The notes under the pieces: generated by a model
The model's database searches: none
What the model saw: the letters and a program-made list of their open reading frames with translations, nothing else
Told to the model about the DNA's origin: nothing
Position numbers and translations under genes: made by a program
Shown here: piece by piece, positions 31,328-40,467 of the stretch
How the letters are laid out: the number at the start of each line of letters is the position of its first letter
Numbering within the stretch: the stretch's first letter is position 1
Assembly (NCBI RefSeq): GCF_019431355.1
Contig: NZ_CP080269.1
Coordinates: 3,624,501-3,688,500 of the forward strand
DNA length: 64,000 nucleotides
Reading direction: 5' to 3'
From: Paenibacillus sp. R14(2021)
GTDB lineage: Bacteria > Bacillota > Bacilli > Paenibacillales > Paenibacillaceae

Positions 31328-34174
31328 TTAGTTGATTACGATAACTGCAGTATCAGTTGTACCGTTAGAAGTAACATAAGTCAATGTCGTGCTTTGACCT
31401 TTTTTGATACCCGTTACATTCAGGCTGTTAGCAGCTGCAACAGTAGCAACCGTGGAATCGCCCGAGATGATTTGGAATGGAGCAGCAATTTTTACACCGT
31501 ATTGGTCTTTCACAGTTGCAGTTACTGGAACATTAACTGTAGTTGCAGGAGCCACGATCGTACCTGTGTACTCATCAGCATCGAAGGATACGGATTTAAC
31601 AATTGGTGCATCTTCAGAAACCGTTACTTCTTGTTCAGCAACTTTAGTTCCGTTGAAGTAAGCAGCAACTGTCGATTTACCTGCTTTAACACCATATACC
31701 GATTTGCCTGATGCTTCAAGTTTAAGAACGGACTCATCCGTGCTCGTTACGAAAGTAGGAATGTTGGATTTCAGTGCTACAGTCGTACCGCTTGCTGTTT
31801 TACCAACAAGAGTTACCGCTTTTTGGTGACCGTCAGTTGCAGCTATTACTTTAGTGCTGTCGATGTTACCATACAGTGTGCCAATCGTATCGATAGCATA
31901 CGTTTTGATATCACTCGAAGCCACAACGTTAACTGTGAAAGTAAGGTCTGTAATTGCTTTGTTGCTGTTATGAGTAGCATCAACCGGAAGGTTGGACTTA
32001 ACAGTAATTGTAGCAGAACCAGTTCCAACTGCAGTCAATTTACCGCCAGTAGTTGTAACTACGCCTGGGCTGTCACTAGTGATTGTTACACCACCAGTCA
32101 GATCTGTCACACGTCCGTAGTTATCTACGAGAGTAATTTTGCTTGCATCAAACGTATTGCTTGCACCAACTTCATACGTTGTAGCAACATCGTGCGTACC
32201 GTTAACTGCAGTGTAAAACTTAGGATCTTGAACGTTCAGGCTAATCGAGTTAGCTTGAGGAATACCGTTCACGTAAACATACAACGTAGTCGATCCAGCA
32301 GTGTCAGGCGTGAATACCAACTCGCCTTTGGCGTTTTTAACAACCGTTGCTGGTTTTCCGAATGCTGTGAACGTTACAACGTGACCAGGAGTATTCAGCG
32401 AAAGATCTTTAGGAGCGATAGCTGCATCATAAGAATCTGTTGCTGTGAAAGGAAGTACTACAGGCTCGTTTTGAACAACTACAGAGCTAGGGTTGCTCAG
32501 CGACAATGTTTTAACTGCCGGGAGATCATTAACGACTACCGAAGTAGTTGCACTAGCACCCGTAGCACCGTTAGTTACTGTGATGTAAACAGTACCGGAA
32601 GCATTGTTTGCTGCATTCTTAACAGTATCGAATGTTACAACGCCGTTTGCATCAACCCAGAAATCTTTAATGATGGAAGTATCGCTAACGTAGAAAGTCA
32701 AGCCAGCATAGTTCACAATGTTTGTAGCAAAATTGATTTTGTTTACAGCGGTAGTTTTAGGAAGCGTTACGGCTTGACCGTTAGCGTCAACCATTGTCAA
32801 TGGAAGTACATAACCCGTTTTACCAACAGATACACGAGTATCGCCAGTCAATGGTTGTACTGTACCCAATTTAATCGAAGTTGCTACGCTACCGTTGATT
32901 ACTTTCAGTTGTTTGTTAACGGAAAGACCAGCAGCAGGATAGATAGCCGTTACGCTGATTACATCGTTCAAGCTTGTTGCAACAGCAGCGTTAGCGCCAG
33001 TCAGAAGGTCCAGGGAAGTCGTTCCGACAAGAGCTTTGCCTTTCGTCACGTTGAAAGAAGTGATTTGAGCAGCTGTGTTCATCGCTTCGCCGAATTGGTT
33101 GAATACTTTAACGCCCAAGTCTTGGCCGTCAGCAAGTTGAAGTGTAGTTGCAGTGATGTCTACTTTCTTCGCTGCTTCAGCTTCGATTTTCAGGCTGATC
33201 GCTTCACTGCCTTTTACAGTCAGTTTGAAATCACCAGCTGGCAGGTAAGCTGCGCTAAGTACAGCAGACATGTTGTCATCTGCGAACTTCGCAGTTACAG
33301 GGAATGTAGTAAGACCGGATTTCAGTTCGTAAGTCAGCGCCGCTTTGTCTGTAGCAGATACTGCTTGGTTGAACTTAACGGTTACTTTTTTAGCGCCTGT
33401 TTGCGAAGCGGAAGTAGCTGCAACAGCCTCAAGTTTAACTTCAACTTCATAGGATTTACCTTGGTATTCAACCGTTACTTTAGTAGCAACGCCGTTAACC
33501 AGTGCAGTTGTCAATTCTTTCTTAGCAACGCCGCCGTCGGAGAACGTTACTTCGATGTGAGTAGCATCAACCACTTTAGTGGAAGCTACTTTAACTACTG
33601 CAGAAGCAAGGTCATAAGCTACTTCTACCAGTTGTCCGCGAGTTGCGTTCGTAGTGTAGGTAGGAAGCTCAGGAAGAAGACCCGCTTTGATTGCTGCTGC
33701 TACATAACCAGTAGCCCAAGCAGATGTTTTACCTGCTACAGTTGCATCTTTAAGTGGTTCTACGCCTGCGAACAGATCAGCTACTTTAGCGATTTGTTCA
33801 ACAGTTACTTTACCGGATGGACCAAATTTGTTAGCGCCCAGGCCGTTCAGCAATTTAGCTTCAGTCGAAGCACCGATGAATCCAGCTGCCCAGTGAGTAG
33901 CAGGAACGTCAGTGTAGATCTTAGCAGCTTTTGCATTCTCTTCAAGTTGTGCAAGCTTTGTAAGAACTTTCGCGAATTCAGCGCGAGTCATTTCTTTGTC
34001 AAGGCCAGCAGAACCGTCTGGGAAACCGCTAAGAACACCTTGTGCTTTAAGTGCGTCGAATTTTTGTTGTGCAGTAAGATCAGTTGTTGCTGGAGCTGTT
34101 GCATCAGCAAATGCTACAGAAGCTGTGGAGATTGTCATTGCTGCTGCTACGAGCAGAGATAAACTTTTTTTCAT
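31328..34174 (-). CDS. S-layer protein with N-terminal SLH domains (SpaA-like)
   Basis: A 948-residue exported protein: signal peptide MKKSLSLLVAAAMTISTASV..AFA, three SLH units (residues ~30-215), then beta-rich Thr/Val-rich Ig-like domains. The SLH motif positions read TRAE, TVEQ and TRGQ, close to the pattern I recall for the Paenibacillus alvei S-layer protein SpaA. SLH domains bind pyruvylated secondary cell-wall polymer. A strong terminator, a long leader with a SigA-type promoter and a low-Cys, Thr/Val/Lys-rich composition fit a major S-layer protein. The ATG at 34174 is chosen because the signal peptide starts there. An upstream in-frame extension to 34264 would spoil it. Confidence 0.9.
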   Translation of the reverse strand: MKKSLSLLVAAAMTISTASVAFADATAPATTDLTAQQKFDALKAQGVLSGFPDGSAGLDKEMTRAEFAKVLTKLAQLEENAKAAKIYTDVPATHWAAGFIGASTEAKLLNGLGANKFGPSGKVTVEQIAKVADLFAGVEPLKDATVAGKTSAWATGYVAAAIKAGLLPELPTYTTNATRGQLVEVAYDLASAVVKVASTKVVDATHIEVTFSDGGVAKKELTTALVNGVATKVTVEYQGKSYEVEVKLEAVAATSASQTGAKKVTVKFNQAVSATDKAALTYELKSGLTTFPVTAKFADDNMSAVLSAAYLPAGDFKLTVKGSEAISLKIEAEAAKKVDITATTLQLADGQDLGVKVFNQFGEAMNTAAQITSFNVTKGKALVGTTSLDLLTGANAAVATSLNDVISVTAIYPAAGLSVNKQLKVINGSVATSIKLGTVQPLTGDTRVSVGKTGYVLPLTMVDANGQAVTLPKTTAVNKINFATNIVNYAGLTFYVSDTSIIKDFWVDANGVVTFDTVKNAANNASGTVYITVTNGATGASATTSVVVNDLPAVKTLSLSNPSSVVVQNEPVVLPFTATDSYDAAIAPKDLSLNTPGHVVTFTAFGKPATVVKNAKGELVFTPDTAGSTTLYVYVNGIPQANSISLNVQDPKFYTAVNGTHDVATTYEVGASNTFDASKITLVDNYGRVTDLTGGVTITSDSPGVVTTTGGKLTAVGTGSATITVKSNLPVDATHNSNKAITDLTFTVNVVASSDIKTYAIDTIGTLYGNIDSTKVIAATDGHQKAVTLVGKTASGTTVALKSNIPTFVTSTDESVLKLEASGKSVYGVKAGKSTVAAYFNGTKVAEQEVTVSEDAPIVKSVSFDADEYTGTIVAPATTVNVPVTATVKDQYGVKIAAPFQIISGDSTVATVAAANSLNVTGIKKGQSTTLTYVTSNGTTDTAVIVIN

Positions 34175-34708
34175 AACCTTTTTGTCTCCTCCTATAACTT
34201 GCATGGATGGTTTTAAGTTCTGTTTAGAATATTGTTTGCTCGTTTGTCTCATTGGTCGATTCACCCCCTTTCACGAGTTGAGCATAATACGTATAAATGA
34301 TGTCTGCAAAACGTAAGTCCTTGTAGGAACTTGTCGCAGAAACTTGTAAACAAAAATAGACAAGAAAAAAATGGTAGATTCCAAACGTCACTATAACATT
34401 ATACAATGGGCCTTTTCTAGCGTAAAGGGCTATTTAGATATTTCGTTCCAAAGTATCCCAGTTGCTAATTAAGCTCTCTTGCCCGCATCGTCATGTAATT
34501 AAACGCACAGGTTTCGAAAAAGTTGCGCTGCCGGTAAAAAAACTTTTATTTTCTTTTCGAACGCGCTTTTTATGCACTATGTATGAGTCACATGAACCAT
34601 GACAGTCTCTCTACCACGGCTCCTATTATAGATCATTTATCCCAATATCGTCGATGCGAAACATTTCCCAATGTAATGCTAATGTAACTATTCCTATCTA
34701 GTTTTCTC
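34175..34708 (-). other. Long leader and upstream region of the S-layer gene
   Basis: About 530 bases without a gene. It holds the SigA-type promoter at 34398-34426, implying an untranslated leader of ~215 bases. AGGAGGAG and AAAAAGG lie just before the ATG. A second TATAAT-like hexamer (34625-34630) has only a poor -35. Long leaders are typical of S-layer genes. No reading frame with a ribosome site is seen on either strand. Confidence 0.6.
34398..34426 (-). promoter_or_regulatory. SigA-type promoter of the S-layer gene
   Basis: TTTACG, 17 bases, TATAAT on the minus strand. The -10 is perfect and the -35 matches four of six positions. The predicted transcript starts about 215 bases upstream of the ATG. 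Confidence 0.65.
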
Positions 34709-34747
34709 AAAAACAAGAAACTGTCCAAGTAAGCCTCGGACAGTTTC
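34709..34747 (-). terminator. Terminator of the 1392-residue SLH protein gene
   Basis: Ten-base-pair arms GAAACTGTCC/GGACAGTTTC followed on the minus strand by TTGTTTTTG, 9 bases after the stop codon. Confidence 0.85.
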
Positions 34748-34755
34748 ATTGAGTA

Positions 34756-37700
34756 CTAATTAATTTTCGGTAGTCGTTTCAAATCGGAGAGCACCTTACC
34801 GATAATAATGGATGCGTCGGATCGGAGCAAACTCGATTTGGGCTCGAACGTATAGCCTTTCTTCAAATCTTTCGGATCAATAGGCGCACCTTGGATATAG
34901 CCTTTCTTGGCCACTGCTAGCACCGCAGCTTTGGCATAGAAATCTATGTCCGCATAATCCTTAAATGTCTTTTGGAGTGCCTTGTCGATCTTAGCTGGAT
35001 CGGTGTCTAATTTCAAGTTAAGCGCCCTTGCCAAGAATACCGCCGCGTCACCCCGCGATAGATTGGCTGTCGGTTCAAACGCTCTCGGCTGCGTGCCTCG
35101 AATGATCCCTTCTCGAGCAGCGGTCTCGATATAACTGAAATCCCATAACGCATCTTGGTTGATGATAGGAGGCACATCGTCAAAATGCGGTTTACTTAAT
35201 TCATAGTTGAGCGGAATGTTGAGTGCCTTTACAATCATGCTCGTGAATTCTCCGCGTGTTGTGTACATATCCGCACCAAAATCATCGAAGTTCGCTGCGT
35301 TCATAATTCCTTTGGAGAAAATCGCCTCCATATAATTACGCGCATATGGATGGTTCGTTACATCAGTAAACGAATAAGTCATCTTGGATACTACATAATA
35401 TCCGAACTGATCAAATGGAACCGTGATCGTGTTCTTCTTCGTATCTACCGTTCCCCCTAGGTTAACCCAGAACTTATTCTTCACATCATAGCGATATACC
35501 GTTACGATTGTCCCTGCCGTGTTGCGAATGCTAGGATCAAACGCGAGCGTAAGTGTTCCGCGTTTGGAAGCAATAAGCTCGCGGTCATCCGGCCGCTCAT
35601 CGTACGTCGGGATTTTTGTATCGTTCGGCCCTTTTGCACCTGGATACTGATAAGGGTCGACTCCCATTTTCAGAGGATCATAGGTAGGCGTCGTTGTATC
35701 ATCTGCTAGCCCCGCATCAATCCAATAAACCGGGCTGGATTTTGTGAAACGCGTCGGAAATGACACTTTAAAACGCGTGCCGAAGTTCTGCATAATGAGA
35801 TCAAAGTCAGGAGGAGGATTGTCATATTCGCGACGGTCAACAACACCATCCTCAGGATTCGCAATCGCAAATAACAATTTGTGACCCACAAATACCTGGT
35901 TTTTCAAGTTTGCAGGGACATTGAAATCGCGTCGAATTAGCGCTGTTCCCTTAGGAAAATTCAAGGAAACTGCTCCGTCAAAGACTTTGTTTGAATTCTT
36001 CATATCATCCAGAAACTCAGCGCCTGGTATATTCGTAGGCGTATATGTCACCTCAAAATAATTGCTTACTTTATCCGACGCACTCTCAATCGTAAAATTG
36101 ACTTTATTTACGCCGGGCTTAAGGCCTGTGAGCGTTGCTTTGAATGCATTCGGATACTCGATGCCATTAACCGCATTATTGTCGGCATCATATGCGAATT
36201 TATCTGCTGCTTGTTTATTAATCGTTACTTTGTCTGCACCTTTGGCATTAATGATGACATCGACGAAATTTTTGTTTACAGTTCCTTCCGCAGGTAAATA
36301 TGGCCGAAGGATCTTGTATGGCAGTACCGTAGGGTCAACTTCTAAGCGATATGTTGCCTTTGGACCCGTTTCTCCGCTGTTGTAAACGTTAAACAAGTAT
36401 ACGCTCGAGCTGCCATCCGCATTCAACTCTTGTTTTTTCATTAAAAACTGGAAAGACTGCGTCAATAAATCGTAGCGGACAATAAGATCGCCATTGATAC
36501 TCGCATTGGCCGGATACATTCCCATCGGAACATCGCCTTTAACAATTTGAAACGGGTCAGTAAGTTTCCAGGTAACAGGCGTTGTTAGCGTCGCACCAGT
36601 AATTTTCAGAATATAATCATCTGCGGGCTGATGACCTGATGCCGGCAACAACGATGACATTTTACTATCGACATCACCTGGCGTTTTTCCCAAGTCGATG
36701 AAATCGAATGAACCGAAAATATTCATGAACGGTTCCGTCGTATTATACAAGGCACCGTTCTTCGTGAAGTTCGGGTCGTTAAGAATCGGCTTCGGGTCGC
36801 TGATCGCATCTGCAAACGTAAATGGATAGACACCCGTGGAATCAGCCGGAATAACCGGGAGATTGGTTGGTACTTTATTTAATTTGATTACTTTCTCGTA
36901 ATAGCTCTTCGAACTTTGAAAAACAAACTTGATCGAGTTTTCACCGTTGAATAACGCATTAAGTGCGTGTTCATAAACGTCGGTGTCAGTAACTTCATCC
37001 AATACGAACTGGGTAACATCCGTAGCGCTGGCAGCTCTTAAAGGAAAAGGAACGTTATTGATATAAAAATAAATAGTTCTCGGTTTGTTGTTGGAAGTAT
37101 CGTAGTTAATTTCGGATGTATTGTTGATGTTTTGCAACACACCTTGGAAATTCCCTAGTTTTGTATTGATGATTTCACTGATCCGATCCGTTGTCGACTT
37201 CGTCGAATCGTCGTAGACCGTCATACCATCAAAAATAGTATTGAAATTGGCATACGGGCCATAGAGCATCGTAAATTTTGCGTTTTTAGTATCCCCGCCT
37301 GCTCCACCCACTCTTACGGTAATCGTCTGGGTCCCTTCATAAGGCAGCTTATTGAATTCTAGGACGACGCGCGTAAAAGTTTGCGGCGAGCCATTAATTG
37401 TTCTCGTCACAATAGAATTTTCGCGAATATAATATTCTCCAGATGCGAGCGGAATACCGGATTGAAGCGGATCCGTTGTTTGTACTGTGGGCGTCATCGG
37501 TTGATGACCGTAGTTATCTGAAATCCCCGTTATGTCAACAACATCATTGCCAGCAGGGTTGCCTACCAGCACTTCGATTCCGACAGGAAGGCCGTAAACG
37601 TTCTTACCGTCGAGTCCCGTTCCTTCGATGCCTTGGTAGTTATCCGGTTTATATCCTGGTAAATAATTGACTTGACTGATAAAAGGTTTGGTTTTATCAC

Positions 37701-38934
37701 GCAGAGAGAAAAACAAGGAGTCGGTGCCTTGTTCTGTTGGCGTTAGATTCAAATGGGCATTCTCTTCATTACGGGCAGTCAGCTTAAGATTATACGTCGT
37801 ATCCAGCAGCATGCCGTTAGTAGCTTGGGCATCTAGATTAATTTCGTAAGAGTAAACGAAAAATTTATCGGTCGCGGTTGCAGGACCGACGATTGCAATG
37901 CTAGTGATTTGCGGCGTTAGATCCAAATACGTTGTATCTGTTGCCTTCTTGTAACTTGCTTTCATATTAATCGCATTTAACAGTTGGGTCGGATCTGGAT
38001 GCGGCTTGATTGTCTGGGTTGGGTCAGCAGGATCCGCATACTGGCTGTTAGGCACGATAACCTTACCTGTTAATTTCAGTACATGTGAAGGATCAATAAC
38101 GAAATTGGGACTATACTCCAAAGCGGCAGATTGCAAGGGATCTGGATCAGTAGGAGCCGTTCCAATCTCATTGATGTTGACATCATAAAAAGTAACGCTG
38201 CCGTTATAGAAGGCAATATCGCGCGACGTTTCAATAGTTTGCGTTCCGTTCTTTATACGAATGGTTACGAGGTTCTTACCCTTCTGCAACGTTATTGGTG
38301 CGGCTGCAAATGAGTTGTTGTTACTGCTATTAACCGAATATGTTTTACTGCTTCCGTTAACAACGATTGTGACTTGCTGTGCATTGGGTGCTTTACCCGT
38401 GATGCTGATGTCAGCCGTTTCGCGGCCGCGTGAGGTGTTAGACTGAACGACAGTCGTACCATTCTCCACAATCGGGAAATTATTGCCGTCCAAATTGGCA
38501 GTTAAATCGTATAGCATCGGGCCATTTCTGTACTCGACGAAGATGGAGTTGGTTACTTCTCCACCGCCCTGCGTCCCTTTAAAGGTGATTTTGTTCAGAC
38601 CAGGAAATAGTTGAATATTGAAAATTTGCAGATTAAATCCACTCACAGAAACATTACTGGTGAGATTCTCACGCTTGCTTCCGATTTTATCGGGATCCGA
38701 CGGATCAATAATCTGATATACATTGTACGAGATTGAGGTCGGGTCAACATTGTTGATGCTTCCCGTCAAAGTAATCCGCTCGTCTGTCGTTACGCGAGGC
38801 GATCCAATCTGATCGCTTTCGCTTGGGAACGTGAAATTGCCCGTCGCGGCATGAGCAGTCTCCACCTGGTTTGCAGGCACTAATTGAATGATCAAGGCCA
38901 ACAAGATAAACCATGTACCTAATTTTCTAATCAC
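34756..38934 (-). CDS. Giant exported protein with C-terminal SLH domains
   Basis: 1392 residues. A signal peptide (LGTWFILLALIIQLVPANQV) is followed by a long series of beta-sandwich domains (e.g. LQIFNIQLFPGLNKITFKGT, APITLQKGKNLVTIRIKNGT, LTGLKPGVNKVNFTIESASD), which resemble repeated Ig-like modules, then three SLH units (~1190-1392). The SLH motif positions read TRGE, SRGD and LRSD, all altered from TRAE. The start is a GTG with GAGGAGG six bases upstream. It sits immediately upstream of the S-layer gene with its own terminator and is probably another wall-bound surface protein. The exact role is not known. Confidence 0.87.
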   Translation of the reverse strand: MIRKLGTWFILLALIIQLVPANQVETAHAATGNFTFPSESDQIGSPRVTTDERITLTGSINNVDPTSISYNVYQIIDPSDPDKIGSKRENLTSNVSVSGFNLQIFNIQLFPGLNKITFKGTQGGGEVTNSIFVEYRNGPMLYDLTANLDGNNFPIVENGTTVVQSNTSRGRETADISITGKAPNAQQVTIVVNGSSKTYSVNSSNNNSFAAAPITLQKGKNLVTIRIKNGTQTIETSRDIAFYNGSVTFYDVNINEIGTAPTDPDPLQSAALEYSPNFVIDPSHVLKLTGKVIVPNSQYADPADPTQTIKPHPDPTQLLNAINMKASYKKATDTTYLDLTPQITSIAIVGPATATDKFFVYSYEINLDAQATNGMLLDTTYNLKLTARNEENAHLNLTPTEQGTDSLFFSLRDKTKPFISQVNYLPGYKPDNYQGIEGTGLDGKNVYGLPVGIEVLVGNPAGNDVVDITGISDNYGHQPMTPTVQTTDPLQSGIPLASGEYYIRENSIVTRTINGSPQTFTRVVLEFNKLPYEGTQTITVRVGGAGGDTKNAKFTMLYGPYANFNTIFDGMTVYDDSTKSTTDRISEIINTKLGNFQGVLQNINNTSEINYDTSNNKPRTIYFYINNVPFPLRAASATDVTQFVLDEVTDTDVYEHALNALFNGENSIKFVFQSSKSYYEKVIKLNKVPTNLPVIPADSTGVYPFTFADAISDPKPILNDPNFTKNGALYNTTEPFMNIFGSFDFIDLGKTPGDVDSKMSSLLPASGHQPADDYILKITGATLTTPVTWKLTDPFQIVKGDVPMGMYPANASINGDLIVRYDLLTQSFQFLMKKQELNADGSSSVYLFNVYNSGETGPKATYRLEVDPTVLPYKILRPYLPAEGTVNKNFVDVIINAKGADKVTINKQAADKFAYDADNNAVNGIEYPNAFKATLTGLKPGVNKVNFTIESASDKVSNYFEVTYTPTNIPGAEFLDDMKNSNKVFDGAVSLNFPKGTALIRRDFNVPANLKNQVFVGHKLLFAIANPEDGVVDRREYDNPPPDFDLIMQNFGTRFKVSFPTRFTKSSPVYWIDAGLADDTTTPTYDPLKMGVDPYQYPGAKGPNDTKIPTYDERPDDRELIASKRGTLTLAFDPSIRNTAGTIVTVYRYDVKNKFWVNLGGTVDTKKNTITVPFDQFGYYVVSKMTYSFTDVTNHPYARNYMEAIFSKGIMNAANFDDFGADMYTTRGEFTSMIVKALNIPLNYELSKPHFDDVPPIINQDALWDFSYIETAAREGIIRGTQPRAFEPTANLSRGDAAVFLARALNLKLDTDPAKIDKALQKTFKDYADIDFYAKAAVLAVAKKGYIQGAPIDPKDLKKGYTFEPKSSLLRSDASIIIGKVLSDLKRLPKIN

Positions 38935-39055
38935 GGTAAGCCTCCTCTACTTCAGTCCATTCTCATATTTTGATGTATGATTGTTATCGGCGCTTAGCTT
39001 CCAAAAGTTTAGACGGCTTCCCTAAAAAACTAGCTGTATCAACGCGTGACAACGC

Positions 39056-39089
39056 AAAAAACTCCGTCCCTCAGTAGAGGGACGGAGTT
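39056..39089 (-). terminator. Terminator of the tagO-like gene
   Basis: A perfect twelve-base-pair stem AACTCCGTCCCT/AGGGACGGAGTT with a six-base loop and TTTTTT on the minus strand. Confidence 0.93.
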
Positions 39090-39102
39090 GATCATTGGAT
39101 TG

Positions 39103-40236
39103 CTATTTGGACCTCGACTGTTCCGTGCGGAGCACTAAGCGCTGCAGGAAGTTGATAAGCGGCCGGCGCGACTTGTCGACGATTCCGATGAGCTCCGCTC
39201 CGATCTGGAGAAAGAAGACGAGCACTAGAATGACGCCGAAAGTTATCCAGTTGGCCGCGCTTGACTGCACGATGGTCGACTGCAGAATCGCACATACACC
39301 GAAGAATGAGGCGATCGCATAGATGATAAGTACCGTACGGCGATGGCTGAAGCCAAGTTCGCGCAGGCAGTGGTGCAAATGGCCTTTATCCGGTGCAAAG
39401 ATTGGCTTCTTGTTAATCCACCGGCGCACGATCGCGAAGAACGTGTCCGACAACGGTACTCCGATGATAAGCAGCGGCGTTACGAAGGATACCATCGTGA
39501 CCTGCTTGAAGCCGATCATGGACAGCATAGCAAGACCAAAGCCCAGGAACAACGAGCCCGTATCGCCCATGAAAATCTTGGCCGGGTGGAAGTTATACAC
39601 CAGGAAGCCGATTACGCCTCCCAGTAGCAGCGCGCTTAGCAGGATGACCGGCGCGAAGCCCATGAATGCGGCCATAACGAGTATTGTTCCAATCGCAATG
39701 CCGGATACGCCGGCAGCTAATCCGTCCAAGCCATCGATAAGGTTGATCGCGTTGGTAACGCCGACGATCCATAGAATCGTAATCGGAATACTGATCCATG
39801 CAGCAACCGGCTGCATCGCCTCGCCGAACGGAATGTTCAACAGGTCGATCTTGACGCCGAAACCGAATACGACGACGCATGCCGCAATAATTTGGCCCAG
39901 CAACTTTACTTTGGCCGACAGCTCGAAGCGGTCATCCAAAGCGCCGATCAGGACGATTATGGAACCGCCTGCGAGCATGGCATTGATTAAATTCATATCG
40001 TAATTGCGAAGCAATCCTTCAGGTATAAATGGTTTAATTGCAAAGTAAGCGCCGATAAAAGCGGCGTATATGCCTAACCCGCCAAGCCGCGGCATAACCC
40101 GCGTATGCACTTTGCGGTGATTTGGTTTATCAATGGCCCCGATTTTGTAGGCTAGTTTAATGACAAACGGGGTGAGTGCAAGCGCAAGACATAATGAGAT
40201 TACGAATGCGATTGTATAGAGAACGACCTGACTCAT
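39103..40236 (-). CDS. tagO: Undecaprenyl-phosphate GlcNAc-1-phosphate transferase (TagO/WecA/MraY family)
   Basis: A 377-residue polytopic membrane enzyme that starts wall-polymer synthesis by putting sugar-1-phosphate on undecaprenyl phosphate. The family motifs are LIGALDDRFEL (DD), NAINLIDGLDGLAAG, FMGDTGSLFLGF and PDKGHLHHCLRELG (histidine motif), with about ten membrane segments. The N-terminus KPNHRKVHTRVMPRLGG is typical. The ATG at 40236 lies six bases after GGGAG; the ATG at 40242 abuts it. Next to csaB, so it probably supplies the SCWP that anchors the SLH proteins of this window. A strong terminator follows. Confidence 0.9.
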   Translation of the reverse strand: MSQVVLYTIAFVISLCLALALTPFVIKLAYKIGAIDKPNHRKVHTRVMPRLGGLGIYAAFIGAYFAIKPFIPEGLLRNYDMNLINAMLAGGSIIVLIGALDDRFELSAKVKLLGQIIAACVVVFGFGVKIDLLNIPFGEAMQPVAAWISIPITILWIVGVTNAINLIDGLDGLAAGVSGIAIGTILVMAAFMGFAPVILLSALLLGGVIGFLVYNFHPAKIFMGDTGSLFLGFGLAMLSMIGFKQVTMVSFVTPLLIIGVPLSDTFFAIVRRWINKKPIFAPDKGHLHHCLRELGFSHRRTVLIIYAIASFFGVCAILQSTIVQSSAANWITFGVILVLVFFLQIGAELIGIVDKSRRPLINFLQRLVLRTEQSRSK

Positions 40237-40467
40237 TTCCATCTCCCTTTCATAGCTATCGCCGGATAAAATTATACGCGGTTTGAAAAAGAAACTCCAC
40301 TCTCATTTTCAAGCATTTTTCACGAAAATCTCGTTCTTTTTGCTTGCTTGGGCATGTTTTTGTGACATTTTCTTTCACACACAGCGTATTCGCTACATTT
40401 TCCGGCCGCATAACTAGACTTTTGTGTCATCCATGGCTGCTAGAGGGATCAAGCTTCTATATATGGT

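Noticed and set aside
31823..34162. A 779-residue open frame on the plus strand opposite the S-layer gene
   Set aside because: It is exactly antisense to a well-supported exported SLH protein, is rich in Cys and Ser in a way no known protein is, and has no ribosome site. The lack of stops follows from the codon use of the real gene.
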